Of a stretch of 64,000 bases of DNA, positions 36,522-45,325 are shown piece after piece. The position numbers were made by a program, and so were the translations under genes. Origin of the DNA: Vibrio hepatarius (GTDB lineage: Bacteria > Pseudomonadota > Gammaproteobacteria > Enterobacterales > Vibrionaceae); assembly GCF_001274785.1 (NCBI RefSeq), contig NZ_LHPI01000004.1, forward strand, positions 186,001 to 250,000, written 5' to 3'. Under the pieces are notes generated by a model, which saw nothing but the letters and a program-made list of their open reading frames with translations, was not told the origin of the DNA and did no database searches. The number at the start of each line of letters is the position of its first letter. Position 1 is the stretch's first letter.

Positions 36522-36794
36522 TTCTGGCGGTTCCTACCGTATCTAAATTTAAACGCTGAGTTTACCAGAACGACCAACGACATTTTCAAATTTTCACCAA
36601 TCGAAAGCCTATGTAGCACGAATGTTTCCATTTGGAGAGCACAGAAGGACTCAAGTTTTTCGTTCTTCACATTGAGAGAAGCCATTTTTGCCACCACTCA
36701 ATTTTCGGTGTTTTTCAGTGACAACTTATCGATTGTAAACACCATGGTCTAAACTTAGTAAGCAGTGTGCGCAATAGAAACCTAGGAGGCTACT

Positions 36795-37265
36795 TTGCAA
36801 AAGCTAACAAGTTTTATGCTGGTCGGTTTATTGGTGTCGCTACCACTTAGTGCCAGCGAAGAAGAATCTGACGGTATGATGATGAACCATGGTTCAAAAT
36901 CGCCACCTTCAATGGAAATGATGGATAGCAATGGTGATGGCGAAATTACTCAAGAAGAATTTGATGCCCACCGTGACAACATGATGATGGGTGAAGTTGA
37001 AGAGGAAGAAGAAAGCGAAATGCACCACGATATGATGAGTGCGTTTGCCTCGTTTGATAAGAACAAAGATGGGGTCGTGACTGAAGATGAGCTGGCGGCT
37101 CACGCAAAATACTCTAACCCTGGTAATGGTACAGGCACCTTGTTAGATAACAAACAGAAAAACAGCAACATGAGTGACCGAAGCAATAAGAGCGACAAAG
37201 GGAACAAAGGTGGAAACCGGGATAACGGCAATTCTGGTGGAAACAAAGGTGGTAAAGATAAATAG
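36795..37265 (+). CDS. secreted EF-hand calcium-binding protein
   Basis: A 156-residue exported protein: signal peptide (1-20, cut near LSASEE), two EF-hand loops (DSNGDGEITQEE, 44-55; DKNKDGVVTEDE, 88-99) separated by an acidic, methionine-rich linker, and a basic low-complexity tail of Asn, Gly, Lys and Ser (about 120-156). The loops hold all expected Ca2+ ligands at positions 1, 3, 5 and 12. The start is TTG at 36795, with AGGAGGC five bases upstream. It is probably periplasmic. Single gene, closed by a terminator shared with purC. Confidence 0.82.
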   Translation: MQKLTSFMLVGLLVSLPLSASEEESDGMMMNHGSKSPPSMEMMDSNGDGEITQEEFDAHRDNMMMGEVEEEEESEMHHDMMSAFASFDKNKDGVVTEDELAAHAKYSNPGNGTGTLLDNKQKNSNMSDRSNKSDKGNKGGNRDNGNSGGNKGGKDK

Positions 37266-37279
37266 TCTTACTCGATATA

Positions 37280-37309
37280 AAAAACGCCCTTAAACAAGGG
37301 CGTTTTTTT
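37280..37309. terminator. bidirectional terminator between the EF-hand gene and purC
   Basis: AAAAACGCCCTT pairs perfectly with AAGGGCGTTTTT over an AAAC loop. Confidence 0.94.
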
Positions 37310-37312
37310 GTG

Positions 37313-38416
37313 TTAATCAACCAAGCCGTATTGCGTGCTAAGAATGTCGATAATTTCTTTCTTAGGGTTATCGCTTAGGTTAATTGGTTGTCCTGTAATC
37401 TTCTCTGCAATTCCGGTGTATGTTTTAGAGATGTCCATTAATGCTTCAAGCGGCAGCTCGTTTTCACGTGCTAATGCTTCGCGCTCTGGCATACGGTCTT
37501 TGTTCAACAGGATATCTGGATCAGGGAAGTGGTTCAGTAAGAATTGGCGGAAACCTTCTTTTGAGTTCTCAACGATATTCCCCAACTGATATTGCTGTTT
37601 GTCCCAGATACGTGATGAATCTGGCGTACCCACTTCATCCATGTAGATAAGCTTTTCGTTACCAGCTGCGTCTGTTACGTAACCAAATTCGAATTTGGTA
37701 TCGACAAAAATCTGTTCAACAGCATCCAGCGCATTGCTGATCACACCGAAGCCCTCACGCAACAGCTTTTCGTATTGCGCAATGTCTTCTGCTTTAGAAA
37801 AGTTAAAAGCAGCAAAGTTACCTTCGATATTTTTACGAGTAATATTCACATCGTCGGCTTCAGGCACGCCTGGGATACCTTTTAGAATACCTTTGGTTGA
37901 CGGTGTCATTAGAAGCTCTGGTAACGCTTTGTCTTTTTGCAGGCCTTCTGGAAGTTCAATACCACAGAATTCACGCTCGCCTTTTTCGTAAGCACGCCAC
38001 ATGGAACCAGTAATGTATTGACGACAAATCGCCTCAATCATAATTGGCTTCGCTTTTTGTACGATCCAAACCAGTGGGTGAGGGATGTCTAAGATGTGAC
38101 TGTCAGCTAAGCCATTGTCTTTAAACAGCTTAAACCAGTGGTTCGAAATGGCGTTGAGTGCCGCACCTTTACCCGGAACACCTTTCAGGCCACCTTCGCC
38201 GTGCCAAATACAGTCAAACGCTGAAATACGGTCACTGATTACCATGATAGCTAAAGGAGCATCAGGTGCGACGTTGTAACCTTTCTCTTGAATTAGGCGT
38301 TTACTGTCTGCTTCAGTTAACCAATAAACAGAACGTACTTTACCGCTGTGAACGGGCTTATCAGTGCGAATGGGTAGATCGTCATTAACGGCAAGAACTT
38401 GATCAGCGAGACTCAT
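37313..38416 (-). CDS. purC: SAICAR synthetase PurC (long form)
   Basis: A 367-residue ligase for step eight of purine synthesis, joining CAIR and aspartate with ATP. Family motifs include [10 protein letters not shown] near the N-terminus, [30 protein letters not shown]-like [10 protein letters not shown], and DTKFEFGYV plus [12 protein letters not shown]. It is the longer PurC type of vibrios, about 130 residues longer than the E. coli enzyme. A perfect PurR operator lies about 100 bp upstream, so expression should fall when purines are plentiful. Confidence 0.95.
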   Translation of the reverse strand: MSLADQVLAVNDDLPIRTDKPVHSGKVRSVYWLTEADSKRLIQEKGYNVAPDAPLAIMVISDRISAFDCIWHGEGGLKGVPGKGAALNAISNHWFKLFKDNGLADSHILDIPHPLVWIVQKAKPIMIEAICRQYITGSMWRAYEKGEREFCGIELPEGLQKDKALPELLMTPSTKGILKGIPGVPEADDVNITRKNIEGNFAAFNFSKAEDIAQYEKLLREGFGVISNALDAVEQIFVDTKFEFGYVTDAAGNEKLIYMDEVGTPDSSRIWDKQQYQLGNIVENSKEGFRQFLLNHFPDPDILLNKDRMPEREALARENELPLEALMDISKTYTGIAEKITGQPINLSDNPKKEIIDILSTQYGLVD

Positions 38417-38515
38417 TTAGACATTCCTATCTTTGTCAAAAATGGGTGAAAGCCCCTAATTAGGCCATCGATTTGCAGAGCATGATACCAGAACTATTTT
38501 ACGCTTCCAGAGAAA

Positions 38516-38531
38516 AAGCAAACGTTTGCTT
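38516..38531 (-). promoter_or_regulatory. purR box: PurR operator upstream of purC
   Basis: AAGCAAACGTTTGCTT is a perfect 16-bp palindrome equal to the PurR consensus core (GCAAACGTTTGC), placed 100 bp before the purC start codon. Confidence 0.9.
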
Positions 38532-38577
38532 AATTTTTTGGCATGTTAGGTTAAGTGGAGAATATTGAGAGGAAAAG

Positions 38578-38606
38578 AAAAGGCCTCTCAAGAAAAGAGG
38601 CCAAAA
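38578..38606 (-). terminator. terminator of sulA
   Basis: GGCCTCT (38582-38588) pairs with AGAGGCC (38596-38602); on the minus strand it is followed by TTTTCTTTTCC. It lies about 25 bp past the sulA stop. Confidence 0.8.
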
Positions 38607-38628
38607 GACAGTGTCATCGTCGAGCTTA

Positions 38629-39024
38629 TTAATGGAACTGATTTGCTCTGCCCTCGACGAAAAATACTTCACATTGATGTTGACGACCTAAGCTGCGAAG
38701 TAACACCTGATCGATGCTTGTAATGTTGTTTGAGGCAACAACTGCGCTCGCATTACCTGACTTAATGGCTTTGATAACGATCTCAAGCTCAGATTGTGTT
38801 TGAGAGGCTTTCATTTGGATGATTTTTTTGCAACTCACTTTGTATGAAGAGAACTGGGAAAAGTCAGGGCGCGGACACTCTGCAGTAAATAAGATCCACT
38901 GATCTTGATTAGATAGGCCAGCTAAACGAGCAAGTGTCGTATCTTCAATGTTCATTGGTTGCGTTGGTTGTGCAAGAACGTTGAATCTTGATACTGAACG
39001 AGATTGTGCTTGAAACTGAATCAT
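38629..39024 (-). CDS. sulA: SOS cell-division inhibitor SulA
   Basis: A 131-residue protein related to E. coli SulA. The segment KKIIQMKASQTQSELEIVIK followed by AIKSGNASAVVAS aligns with the FtsZ-binding core of E. coli SulA (VMQISQ...VRALRTGNYSVVIGW). It is about 40 residues shorter, missing parts at both ends. SulA blocks FtsZ polymerisation after DNA damage. A strong LexA box overlaps its promoter region, 20 bp before the ATG, which supports the assignment more than the sequence alone. Confidence 0.82.
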   Translation of the reverse strand: MIQFQAQSRSVSRFNVLAQPTQPMNIEDTTLARLAGLSNQDQWILFTAECPRPDFSQFSSYKVSCKKIIQMKASQTQSELEIVIKAIKSGNASAVVASNNITSIDQVLLRSLGRQHQCEVFFVEGRANQFH

Positions 39025-39331
39025 AATACTGTCCTTTCATACATGCTGTATGTGTATACAGTAGTTTGTTTGTGCCAACTGATCAAGCGTTTTTTGTGTG
39101 AATTTTAGTCGTTTCAAATCGTCTAGTAATTTGTTTTCTATTTAAGGTGTTGATTTTAATTAAAAATTTGATTGGGTGAGGTTTTGGGCTTAAATATGAA
39201 TGTATGAGAAATTGTGAGCGACAACACAAGTCAATATACAGTGTTATACAGTGGTTGACTGTTTAGATAGGCAAATGGTTTGTAACTGACAGCGCACTGA
39301 AGCGCCGTCAGCAAGTTAAAATGCTTGGTAT
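39025..39331. other. gene-free region between sulA and the phosphodiesterase gene
   Basis: 307 bp. It holds the LexA box, an AT-rich middle, an exact 9-bp direct repeat TATACAGTG (39235-39243 and 39245-39253) with a 10-bp period, and a hairpin TGAC-A-GCGC / GCGC-C-GTCA (39287-39310) that may end the phosphodiesterase transcript although it lacks a T-run. Confidence 0.5.
39044..39063 (-). promoter_or_regulatory. LexA (SOS) box of sulA
   Basis: TGCTGTATGTGTATACAGTA contains CTGT-N8-ACAG with a TA-rich centre, close to the gamma-proteobacterial SOS consensus. It lies directly upstream of sulA. Confidence 0.92.
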
Positions 39332-40045
39332 TTAAAGTAGAAAGCGAGCGGGGAAGTCGCTAAATATCGCATTAAGATTGGAAAGGTGTTTTAGGCGTCT
39401 AGGGTTGTTCACCGTGTAGCACCAAACCTGATAGCCCTCTGCTTGAAGCGTTGCGACATGCTTTTTGTTGGTCCAAAGATGGTTTAAGTTACAACTGAAT
39501 GCGTCAACTTCACGAAGCAAGGCTTTGACTTTTCCTGTGAGTCGCTCTGAGAGCACTCCGAGCCGATAATCAGGCAGCAGTTGGTGTAAATGACGAATGA
39601 CATCGGCGCTAAAGCTTGAGAGCATGATGTTGTCTTTATCAACTTCGGCTTTGTTTAAGGTTTGTGTGACTAACTCACAAACAGCTTGGGCATCATGGCG
39701 GTCAATTTTTACTTCCAGATTCAGTTTCAGGTTGTTCACTTGCGCCAACTGCAGCAGTTCTTCCAATGTCATGATCGATTCACCAACAAAATCAGTGTCA
39801 AACCAATTCCCGAAATCGAGTTCTTTTAACTGCTTGAGTGTTAACTCGTCGATACGGCCAGAGCCATTACTGCAGCGATCGACGGTATGATCGTGACACA
39901 CTACCAAGACATTATCGAGCGTTGGCTGAATATCGACTTCAACCCACTCTAATCCAAGCTCAATGGCGGCTAAAATACTTGCTCTGCTGTTTTCAGGAAA
40001 ATGGCCAGCAACGCCACGGTGACCTACAACAATCATTGCAGACAT
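39332..40045 (-). CDS. cytoplasmic glycerophosphodiester phosphodiesterase (UgpQ-like)
   Basis: A 237-residue GDPD-fold enzyme that splits glycerophosphodiesters into glycerol-3-phosphate and an alcohol. Catalytic and metal residues are in GHRGVAGHFPENS (8-20), VEVDIQ (about 35-40) and CHDHTVDRCSNG (about 50-61). No signal peptide, and the size matches cytosolic UgpQ rather than periplasmic GlpQ. No ugp or glp genes adjoin it. About 130 bp separate it from the divergent EamA transporter gene. Confidence 0.9.
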   Translation of the reverse strand: MSAMIVVGHRGVAGHFPENSRASILAAIELGLEWVEVDIQPTLDNVLVVCHDHTVDRCSNGSGRIDELTLKQLKELDFGNWFDTDFVGESIMTLEELLQLAQVNNLKLNLEVKIDRHDAQAVCELVTQTLNKAEVDKDNIMLSSFSADVIRHLHQLLPDYRLGVLSERLTGKVKALLREVDAFSCNLNHLWTNKKHVATLQAEGYQVWCYTVNNPRRLKHLSNLNAIFSDFPARFLL

Positions 40046-40179
40046 ATCTCCATATAAATTACCCGTTTAGATTACTCTGAAAGCGTTTAAACAGACAGAT
40101 AATTCTTGGCGTTCATGGATTAAATCTGACACTATCGATCACAGACAAATTACAAAAATAAAATTAAGAGAACAGAATT

Positions 40180-41052
40180 GTGAACGCTGAACGTAAAGCT
40201 GCATGGATACTTGTCGCAACGACGGGGATAGCAGGGCTGGGGTGGATTTTTTCCAAAGAGACGATTCAAGGTTTGCCGCCTTTCGGATTCGTCGGGCTGC
40301 GATTTCTTGTAGCTTCGATATTCTTGTTGCCGTTATGCTATAAACATCTAAAGGATTTAACACTAAGTTTGTTGGCGCAGGCGGTAGGTGCTGGTGCAAT
40401 TTTAGCAGCGGCTTTGCTGACTTGGATTCATGCCATTTCCATTAGTGAGACCTTGGGTGAAGGGGCGTTTATTGTCAGCTTATCGATGATCATTGTGCCG
40501 ATTGTCGCGTGGTTACTGTTTAAGGAAAGGCCAAAAAGAGCGTTCTGGTTCGCCATGCCGATAGCGGTGTCTGGGCTCGCGATGTTGTCACTAAGAGACG
40601 GTTGGAATAGTTCCATCGGCCAGATTTGGTTCCTCATTAATGCATGTTTGCTTGCTTTGCACTTCAACGTGAACAGTAAACTCGCACATAAGATGCCGAT
40701 CTTACTGCTTACCTGTGTCCAACTTTTTGCAACCGGGATAATCGCCCTGATGGCATCACTCATGTTTGAGACATTTCCAGAAAACGTTGAATCGTCGATT
40801 TGGGGCTGGTTCGCAGCTAGTGCTTTGTTGGCTACCAGCTTGCGTTACGTAATGCAAACCCTTGGCCAAAAGGGAAGTAATCCTGCCAACGCGGCGTTAA
40901 TTATGTTGTTAGAGCCTATCTGGACCGTGATACTGAGTATTACTTGGTACGGAGAACAATTATCGACGAACAAGTTGATTGGTTGCGGTTTAATCTTGCT
41001 CGCGCTGGTTTTCTATCGCACCGATGGACGCATATTTAAAATGAGATACTAA
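40180..41052 (+). CDS. DMT-superfamily EamA transporter
   Basis: A 290-residue inner-membrane protein with ten predicted helices arranged as two EamA repeats (PPFGFVGLRFLVAS in repeat one, IMLLEPIWTVILSI in repeat two). Relatives export amino acids, metabolites or drugs; the substrate is not predictable. Translation appears to start with GTG at 40180; the sequence before it (AAGAGAACAG) is only a fair ribosome site. It stands alone; the LDH-family gene follows after 60 bp in the same direction and could be co-transcribed. Confidence 0.85.
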   Translation: MNAERKAAWILVATTGIAGLGWIFSKETIQGLPPFGFVGLRFLVASIFLLPLCYKHLKDLTLSLLAQAVGAGAILAAALLTWIHAISISETLGEGAFIVSLSMIIVPIVAWLLFKERPKRAFWFAMPIAVSGLAMLSLRDGWNSSIGQIWFLINACLLALHFNVNSKLAHKMPILLLTCVQLFATGIIALMASLMFETFPENVESSIWGWFAASALLATSLRYVMQTLGQKGSNPANAALIMLLEPIWTVILSITWYGEQLSTNKLIGCGLILLALVFYRTDGRIFKMRY

Positions 41053-41112
41053 AATTAAGTTAGGTAATTCAAAGTAAAATCTCAATTTCAGTGCGCTGAT
41101 AGGGATAACAAA

Positions 41113-42066
41113 ATGAAAATTGGAGTGGTTGGCGCTGGCGCAGTCGGGGTTGGTATTTGCAACTACCTGCTGACACTCGGCAGCATTAGCGAACTCGTTC
41201 TATTGGACAAGCATTTAGAGCGAGCAGAAGGAGAGGTGTTTGATTTTAGGCACACCGCGGCACTGACTTTTTCAAAAAATACCCACATCGTTCCGACAGA
41301 CGACTACCTGACGTTGATTGGCGCGGATATCGTAGTGATTACGGCTGGCGCACAAATACAGCAAGGCCAAAGCAGGATTGATGTCGCGGAAGCCAATAGC
41401 AAAATTGGCGTGCAGATAGCGAAAGAGATAGAACGTGTTGCACCACTTGCTACATTAATCGTAGTAACCAATCCATGTGACATTGTCACGCACTTCATCG
41501 TTAAGAACACCAATTTTCCGAATAATCGCGTCATAAGTAGCGGTTGTGTCATCGACACTGCGCGTTTGATGACTATTGTTGCTAATCGCGTCAATATCGA
41601 TCCTAAGAACATCTTTGGTTATGTCCTAGGCGAGCATGGCAGTAATTGTTTTACTCCCAAAAGCCTTATTTCTATCGCTGGGCAGCCAGCGGATTACTAT
41701 TGTGATACGCACAATTTAGGGCTGATTTGCCCTAACGAGTTATTAGAGTCAGTCAAGAAAGCGGGTTATGAGATTTTTAAGCGCAAGCGCAATACCACAC
41801 ACGGAATTGCGGCGAGTGTCTTTCGCATTATTCAGGCGATTATGATCAATGAGCGTTCAGTTTTACCGGTGGGGACTCTACTCAATGGTCAGTATGGGCT
41901 TAAGGATGTGGTGTTGAGTTTACCCACTGTGGTTGGCAGAAACGGAGCTGAGTCCATTTTGAACCACCCGTTTACTGAGGAAGAGATCAATACCTTGATG
42001 CTGATTGCGAAAAACGTGCGCACGATTACTGAACAAGTGGCGACTAAGACAGGGTTAAACGTGTAA
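41113..42066 (+). CDS. L-lactate dehydrogenase-family 2-hydroxyacid dehydrogenase
   Basis: A 317-residue NAD enzyme of the LDH/MDH family. Rossmann motif GAGAVGVG (7-14), substrate arginines R88 (LDH R109) and R151 (R171), and the D148-H175 pair (IDTAR, GEHG) are present, so it should be active. The specificity loop reads TAGAQIQQGQSR: aligned without gaps, the position that is Gln in LDH and Arg in MDH is Ile82. It may therefore be an L-2-hydroxyisocaproate-type or other 2-hydroxyacid dehydrogenase. ATG follows TAGGGATAAC. It is not in an obvious pathway operon. Confidence 0.82.
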   Translation: MKIGVVGAGAVGVGICNYLLTLGSISELVLLDKHLERAEGEVFDFRHTAALTFSKNTHIVPTDDYLTLIGADIVVITAGAQIQQGQSRIDVAEANSKIGVQIAKEIERVAPLATLIVVTNPCDIVTHFIVKNTNFPNNRVISSGCVIDTARLMTIVANRVNIDPKNIFGYVLGEHGSNCFTPKSLISIAGQPADYYCDTHNLGLICPNELLESVKKAGYEIFKRKRNTTHGIAASVFRIIQAIMINERSVLPVGTLLNGQYGLKDVVLSLPTVVGRNGAESILNHPFTEEEINTLMLIAKNVRTITEQVATKTGLNV

Positions 42067-42166
42067 GAGCGTATACCAGTATCACATCTTAGAGTTATTG
42101 CTCTGTTGTTTTTCGTGCTTATTGCTAAATTTATAAATGTAAATAATTTGTTAATCTGGCGAAAAA

Positions 42167-42943
42167 ATGAAAATTCATAAGATCGATGGCTACATACAGA
42201 AAATGTACCTTGCAGAGTATCCAGACAAACTGCTTTTGCTGGATGGTGCGAGCAGGGCAGACATCCCATATTTAAAGCACTTTATTACGCATACGTTGAA
42301 TCGACCTTTTAACTCGCTCACGGCCGTTGTGGTAACTCACATGCATCCAGATCACGCAGGTGCAGCCCACAAACTGAGGGAACAAACTGGCTGTAAAATT
42401 ATCTCCGCTAACAAAAGCACACATTGGTACGGCGGCCTACACGGCGTCTTAATGCACATCACCGATATTGCTTTAGCGAAATGGGTCGCGAGTCGAATGA
42501 AAAAGCCACAGCGATTACTCTGGTATTCACGCAAACTGCTCCCAGACATCAAGCTCAACGACGGTGACATGATTCCGATGTTTGAAGATTGGCAAGTATT
42601 AGACGTTCCAGGTCATACCGATAGAGACATAGCGCTGTTTCACGCCGAACAAGACGTCCTTTACGTTGCCGATTTGATTGTTCAGGTCAAAAACAAACTG
42701 ATTTCGCCTTTTCCTATCTTCTATCCAAATCAATATCGCGCCTCAATCGAAAGAGTTTTCAATATGCGTCCTAAAACCTTACTCATCGCACATGGTGGTG
42801 AGGTCACGCTAGATGAGCCAGCGTATCAATACCTTGTTCAAACCGCACCACGAACACCGTCGACGCACTGGCGTGCAACTAAGATAAAAATCAAGAGCTT
42901 ACTTGGTGCAATCTGGGCGTTTGGTTTCGCAACCAGTAAGTAG
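42167..42943 (+). CDS. metallo-beta-lactamase-fold hydrolase
   Basis: A 258-residue MBL-fold protein. Metal ligands: HMHPDH (58-63), the histidine of DVPGHTDRD, the aspartate of YVADLIV and the histidine of LIAHGGE. This is the glyoxalase II-like hydrolase pattern with a dinuclear zinc or iron site. No signal peptide, so cytosolic. Substrate unknown. It follows the LDH-like gene after a 100-bp AT-rich gap and shares its direction, but co-transcription is unproven. Confidence 0.85.
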   Translation: MKIHKIDGYIQKMYLAEYPDKLLLLDGASRADIPYLKHFITHTLNRPFNSLTAVVVTHMHPDHAGAAHKLREQTGCKIISANKSTHWYGGLHGVLMHITDIALAKWVASRMKKPQRLLWYSRKLLPDIKLNDGDMIPMFEDWQVLDVPGHTDRDIALFHAEQDVLYVADLIVQVKNKLISPFPIFYPNQYRASIERVFNMRPKTLLIAHGGEVTLDEPAYQYLVQTAPRTPSTHWRATKIKIKSLLGAIWAFGFATSK

Positions 42944-43220
42944 TTCTCTACTTCAGCAACATCGCTACTCAAGGTTGATAAGTCGTTATTTATGCCCCGC
43001 AAAGCACTGCAGGCTTATCAACGGCATTGTTTCCGTCCGAGGTTTACTCGGGAGCAAGCTACTGAAAGTCTTTCCAGCAATAACTAAGTTTATTTCTATC
43101 AATAGCTTATGGGTAAAATATAAGCTTTCACTAGAAAGTTGAACTTTGCCTTAATCTCATTACTATGTGATGCTTAGCTATTCAGTGTTTTCTCTGATTT
43201 GACCAACCAAAAAGAAGCCC

Positions 43221-43979
43221 ATGAACTTTCTAAAAACATCCGCGGTAATTTGCTCTCTTGTATTGAGTGCTAGCGTGCCTGCATCCGGTATCGAACAAGC
43301 GTTAAGTGTTCAAAAGGCGACAAATAACGCTGCAATAGAAAGCCAGGAAAGAATCGATCAGAGTGATGAGCGTATCCAACGCCTTAAAGCTGAGATTAAA
43401 CAGCTTGAAGCGGAAGTGGAAAACCTCGAAGTTTATCAAAAGCACTTGACCAAATTGGTGGCCAATCAAGAACAAGAAACCCAAAGCTTGAATCAACAGC
43501 TCAGTGATATTCAGCAAACTAGACAAGACCTAGTGCCTCTGATGTACAAGATGTTGGATGGACTTAAACAAACACTGGCAAACGACATTCCACTACAACA
43601 TAGCCAAAGACAGCAGCGAATTGAGAAACTCGAGCAATTAATGGTTCGCGCGGATGTCAGCGATGCAGAAAAATACCGCATGATACTCGACGCTTACCAA
43701 GTGGAAGTGGAGTATGGCAGTAAACTTGGAGTCTACCGCGACACAATTTCTGCTGGTGGGTTTACGCGAGAGGCAGAACTTTTGCATTTGGGGCGCGTGG
43801 TGTTATTGGCGCGCAGTATTGACGAGAGTCTTTACTGGAGTTGGGACAAAAACCACGCGAGTTGGCAAGACGTTCCGTCGTCCTCCTTTCATGATATTGC
43901 AAAAGCGTTCGACGTTGCAAAACAGCGATTGAGTCCTGAGATGCTTACACTGCCTGTTTCGATTGTGGAGGTGAAGTAA
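43221..43979 (+). CDS. DUF3450 periplasmic coiled-coil protein of the TonB2-type cluster
   Basis: A 252-residue exported protein: signal peptide (LKTSAVICSLVLSASVPASG), a long coiled coil (about 30-105, with DERIQRLKAEIKQLEAEVEN) and a globular C-terminus (KYRMILDAYQVEVEYGSKLG in part). It matches DUF3450, found ahead of ttpC-exbB2-exbD2-tonB2 in Vibrio. It probably works with the periplasmic part of TtpC. Its stop abuts the next ATG with no gap, marking it as first gene of a six-gene operon. The upstream 277 bp should hold the promoter; I did not find a convincing Fur box. Confidence 0.86.
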   Translation: MNFLKTSAVICSLVLSASVPASGIEQALSVQKATNNAAIESQERIDQSDERIQRLKAEIKQLEAEVENLEVYQKHLTKLVANQEQETQSLNQQLSDIQQTRQDLVPLMYKMLDGLKQTLANDIPLQHSQRQQRIEKLEQLMVRADVSDAEKYRMILDAYQVEVEYGSKLGVYRDTISAGGFTREAELLHLGRVVLLARSIDESLYWSWDKNHASWQDVPSSSFHDIAKAFDVAKQRLSPEMLTLPVSIVEVK

Positions 43980-45323
43980 ATGAAAACCCTGCATATCGCT
44001 ACATTGTTTGCGTCACTTTGCCTCGCTCTACCTGTATCGGCAAACATTGTTACTAAGGCTCAGACGGAGCAAACCGAACTCAAGAGCCACAATGCCGAGC
44101 GTGAACGTCGATTTCAACAGCTAGAGCAACAACTGTTCGAACAAAAACGCCAACTGATTGCTGAAAAGCAGTCGCTTAAAGCCAAAAACGATCAACTTAG
44201 CCAATCTTTTACTCGAAATGAGCAACAGCTTGCGGAATTAGAAAACACGTTACGTTTAGAGTCGGGCAGTTTAGGCGAAGTGTTTTCCGTCGCACGTCAA
44301 AGTGCCAACTCCTTAACAGAACAGCTTGAATCGAGTATCTCTGGCGCGGGTGCACAAGCCAGTCTGCAATCTTTAACGCCCATTGTTGAGCAACAACAAG
44401 TGCCCAATACTCAACAGCTAACGGCACTGTGGCGAGCACTCGAAAATGAAGTGGCACTGAGTGGCTCGACTAGCGTACATCAACTTAATTATGTTGATGG
44501 TGAAGGCAAAATTAGCCAGCAACCGCTACTGCGCTTAGGCTCTATCGCTTTGATCGGCAAAGCGGGTTTTGCAAAGTGGAATGGCAGTAGCCATCAGGCC
44601 TCGACTTATATTAAGCAACCCGATAATGCTCCAACGCTTGACCAGTTTAGTGCATCAATAAGTGCTGAACTGACTGAAATCGAACTCGATCCAACTCGTG
44701 GTAATGTTCTCGAACAATACGCGAGTCAACCGAGTTTAGTGAACCGTATTGAAGCGGGTGGGCTCGTTGGCGGAGTGATTATCTTCTTGCTGATCGTTGG
44801 TCTCCTGATCGCTTTGGTGCGAGGTTTTGCGGTATTGAGTGTTTCAAGAAACGTTAAAGCTCAGTTAAAAACACCGGAAACGCCAAAGGAAAATCCACTA
44901 GGTCGCGTGTTGGCGGTTTATAGCGATAGCAAAGCGCAAACTGTTGAAGCTTTAGAACTGCGGCTTCTGGAGGTGATCCTCGATGAGCAAGCTAAGCTCG
45001 AAAAAGGTCTTTCGATGTTGAAACTGCTAGCGGCACTTGCACCAATGCTTGGTTTGCTTGGCACCGTGACAGGTATGATTGAAACATTCCAAGTGATCAC
45101 TTTATTTGGTACCGGTGATGCCAAAGTAATGGCTGGCGGGATCTCCACAGCGCTAGTGACCACAGTGATGGGGTTGGTCGCGGCGATGCCATTGCTGCTG
45201 GCACATAACCTTTTATCCACCCAAGCTGAAAACCTACGCAATATTTTAGAGAAGCAAGGTATTGCGCTAGTGGCAGAGCTTGCCGAAAAAAATACACCAA
45301 AGCCAGTCGTTGAGAGTGTTTAA
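43980..45323 (+). CDS. ttpC: TtpC-like MotA/TolQ/ExbB proton channel protein
   Basis: A 447-residue protein: signal peptide, periplasmic coiled coil (about 25-110), a periplasmic domain, a membrane helix (VGGVIIFLLIVGLLIALV, near 260) and a C-terminal ExbB/TolQ channel domain (LAPMLGLLGTVTGMIETF, TTVMGLVAAMPLLLAHNLL). This fits TtpC, the extra component essential to the Vibrio TonB2 system. It follows DUF3450 without a gap; exbB follows after 2 bp. Confidence 0.9.
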   Translation: MKTLHIATLFASLCLALPVSANIVTKAQTEQTELKSHNAERERRFQQLEQQLFEQKRQLIAEKQSLKAKNDQLSQSFTRNEQQLAELENTLRLESGSLGEVFSVARQSANSLTEQLESSISGAGAQASLQSLTPIVEQQQVPNTQQLTALWRALENEVALSGSTSVHQLNYVDGEGKISQQPLLRLGSIALIGKAGFAKWNGSSHQASTYIKQPDNAPTLDQFSASISAELTEIELDPTRGNVLEQYASQPSLVNRIEAGGLVGGVIIFLLIVGLLIALVRGFAVLSVSRNVKAQLKTPETPKENPLGRVLAVYSDSKAQTVEALELRLLEVILDEQAKLEKGLSMLKLLAALAPMLGLLGTVTGMIETFQVITLFGTGDAKVMAGGISTALVTTVMGLVAAMPLLLAHNLLSTQAENLRNILEKQGIALVAELAEKNTPKPVVESV

Positions 45324-45325
45324 TC

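Noticed and set aside
36507-36752. 81-codon plus-strand frame beside the VF530 gene
   Set aside because: It overlaps the VF530 start on the other strand, has no ribosome site and reads as low-quality Phe/Ser-rich protein.
39226-39254. second LexA box upstream of sulA
   Set aside because: The two TATACAG motifs are in direct, not inverted, orientation, so it is not a normal LexA operator.
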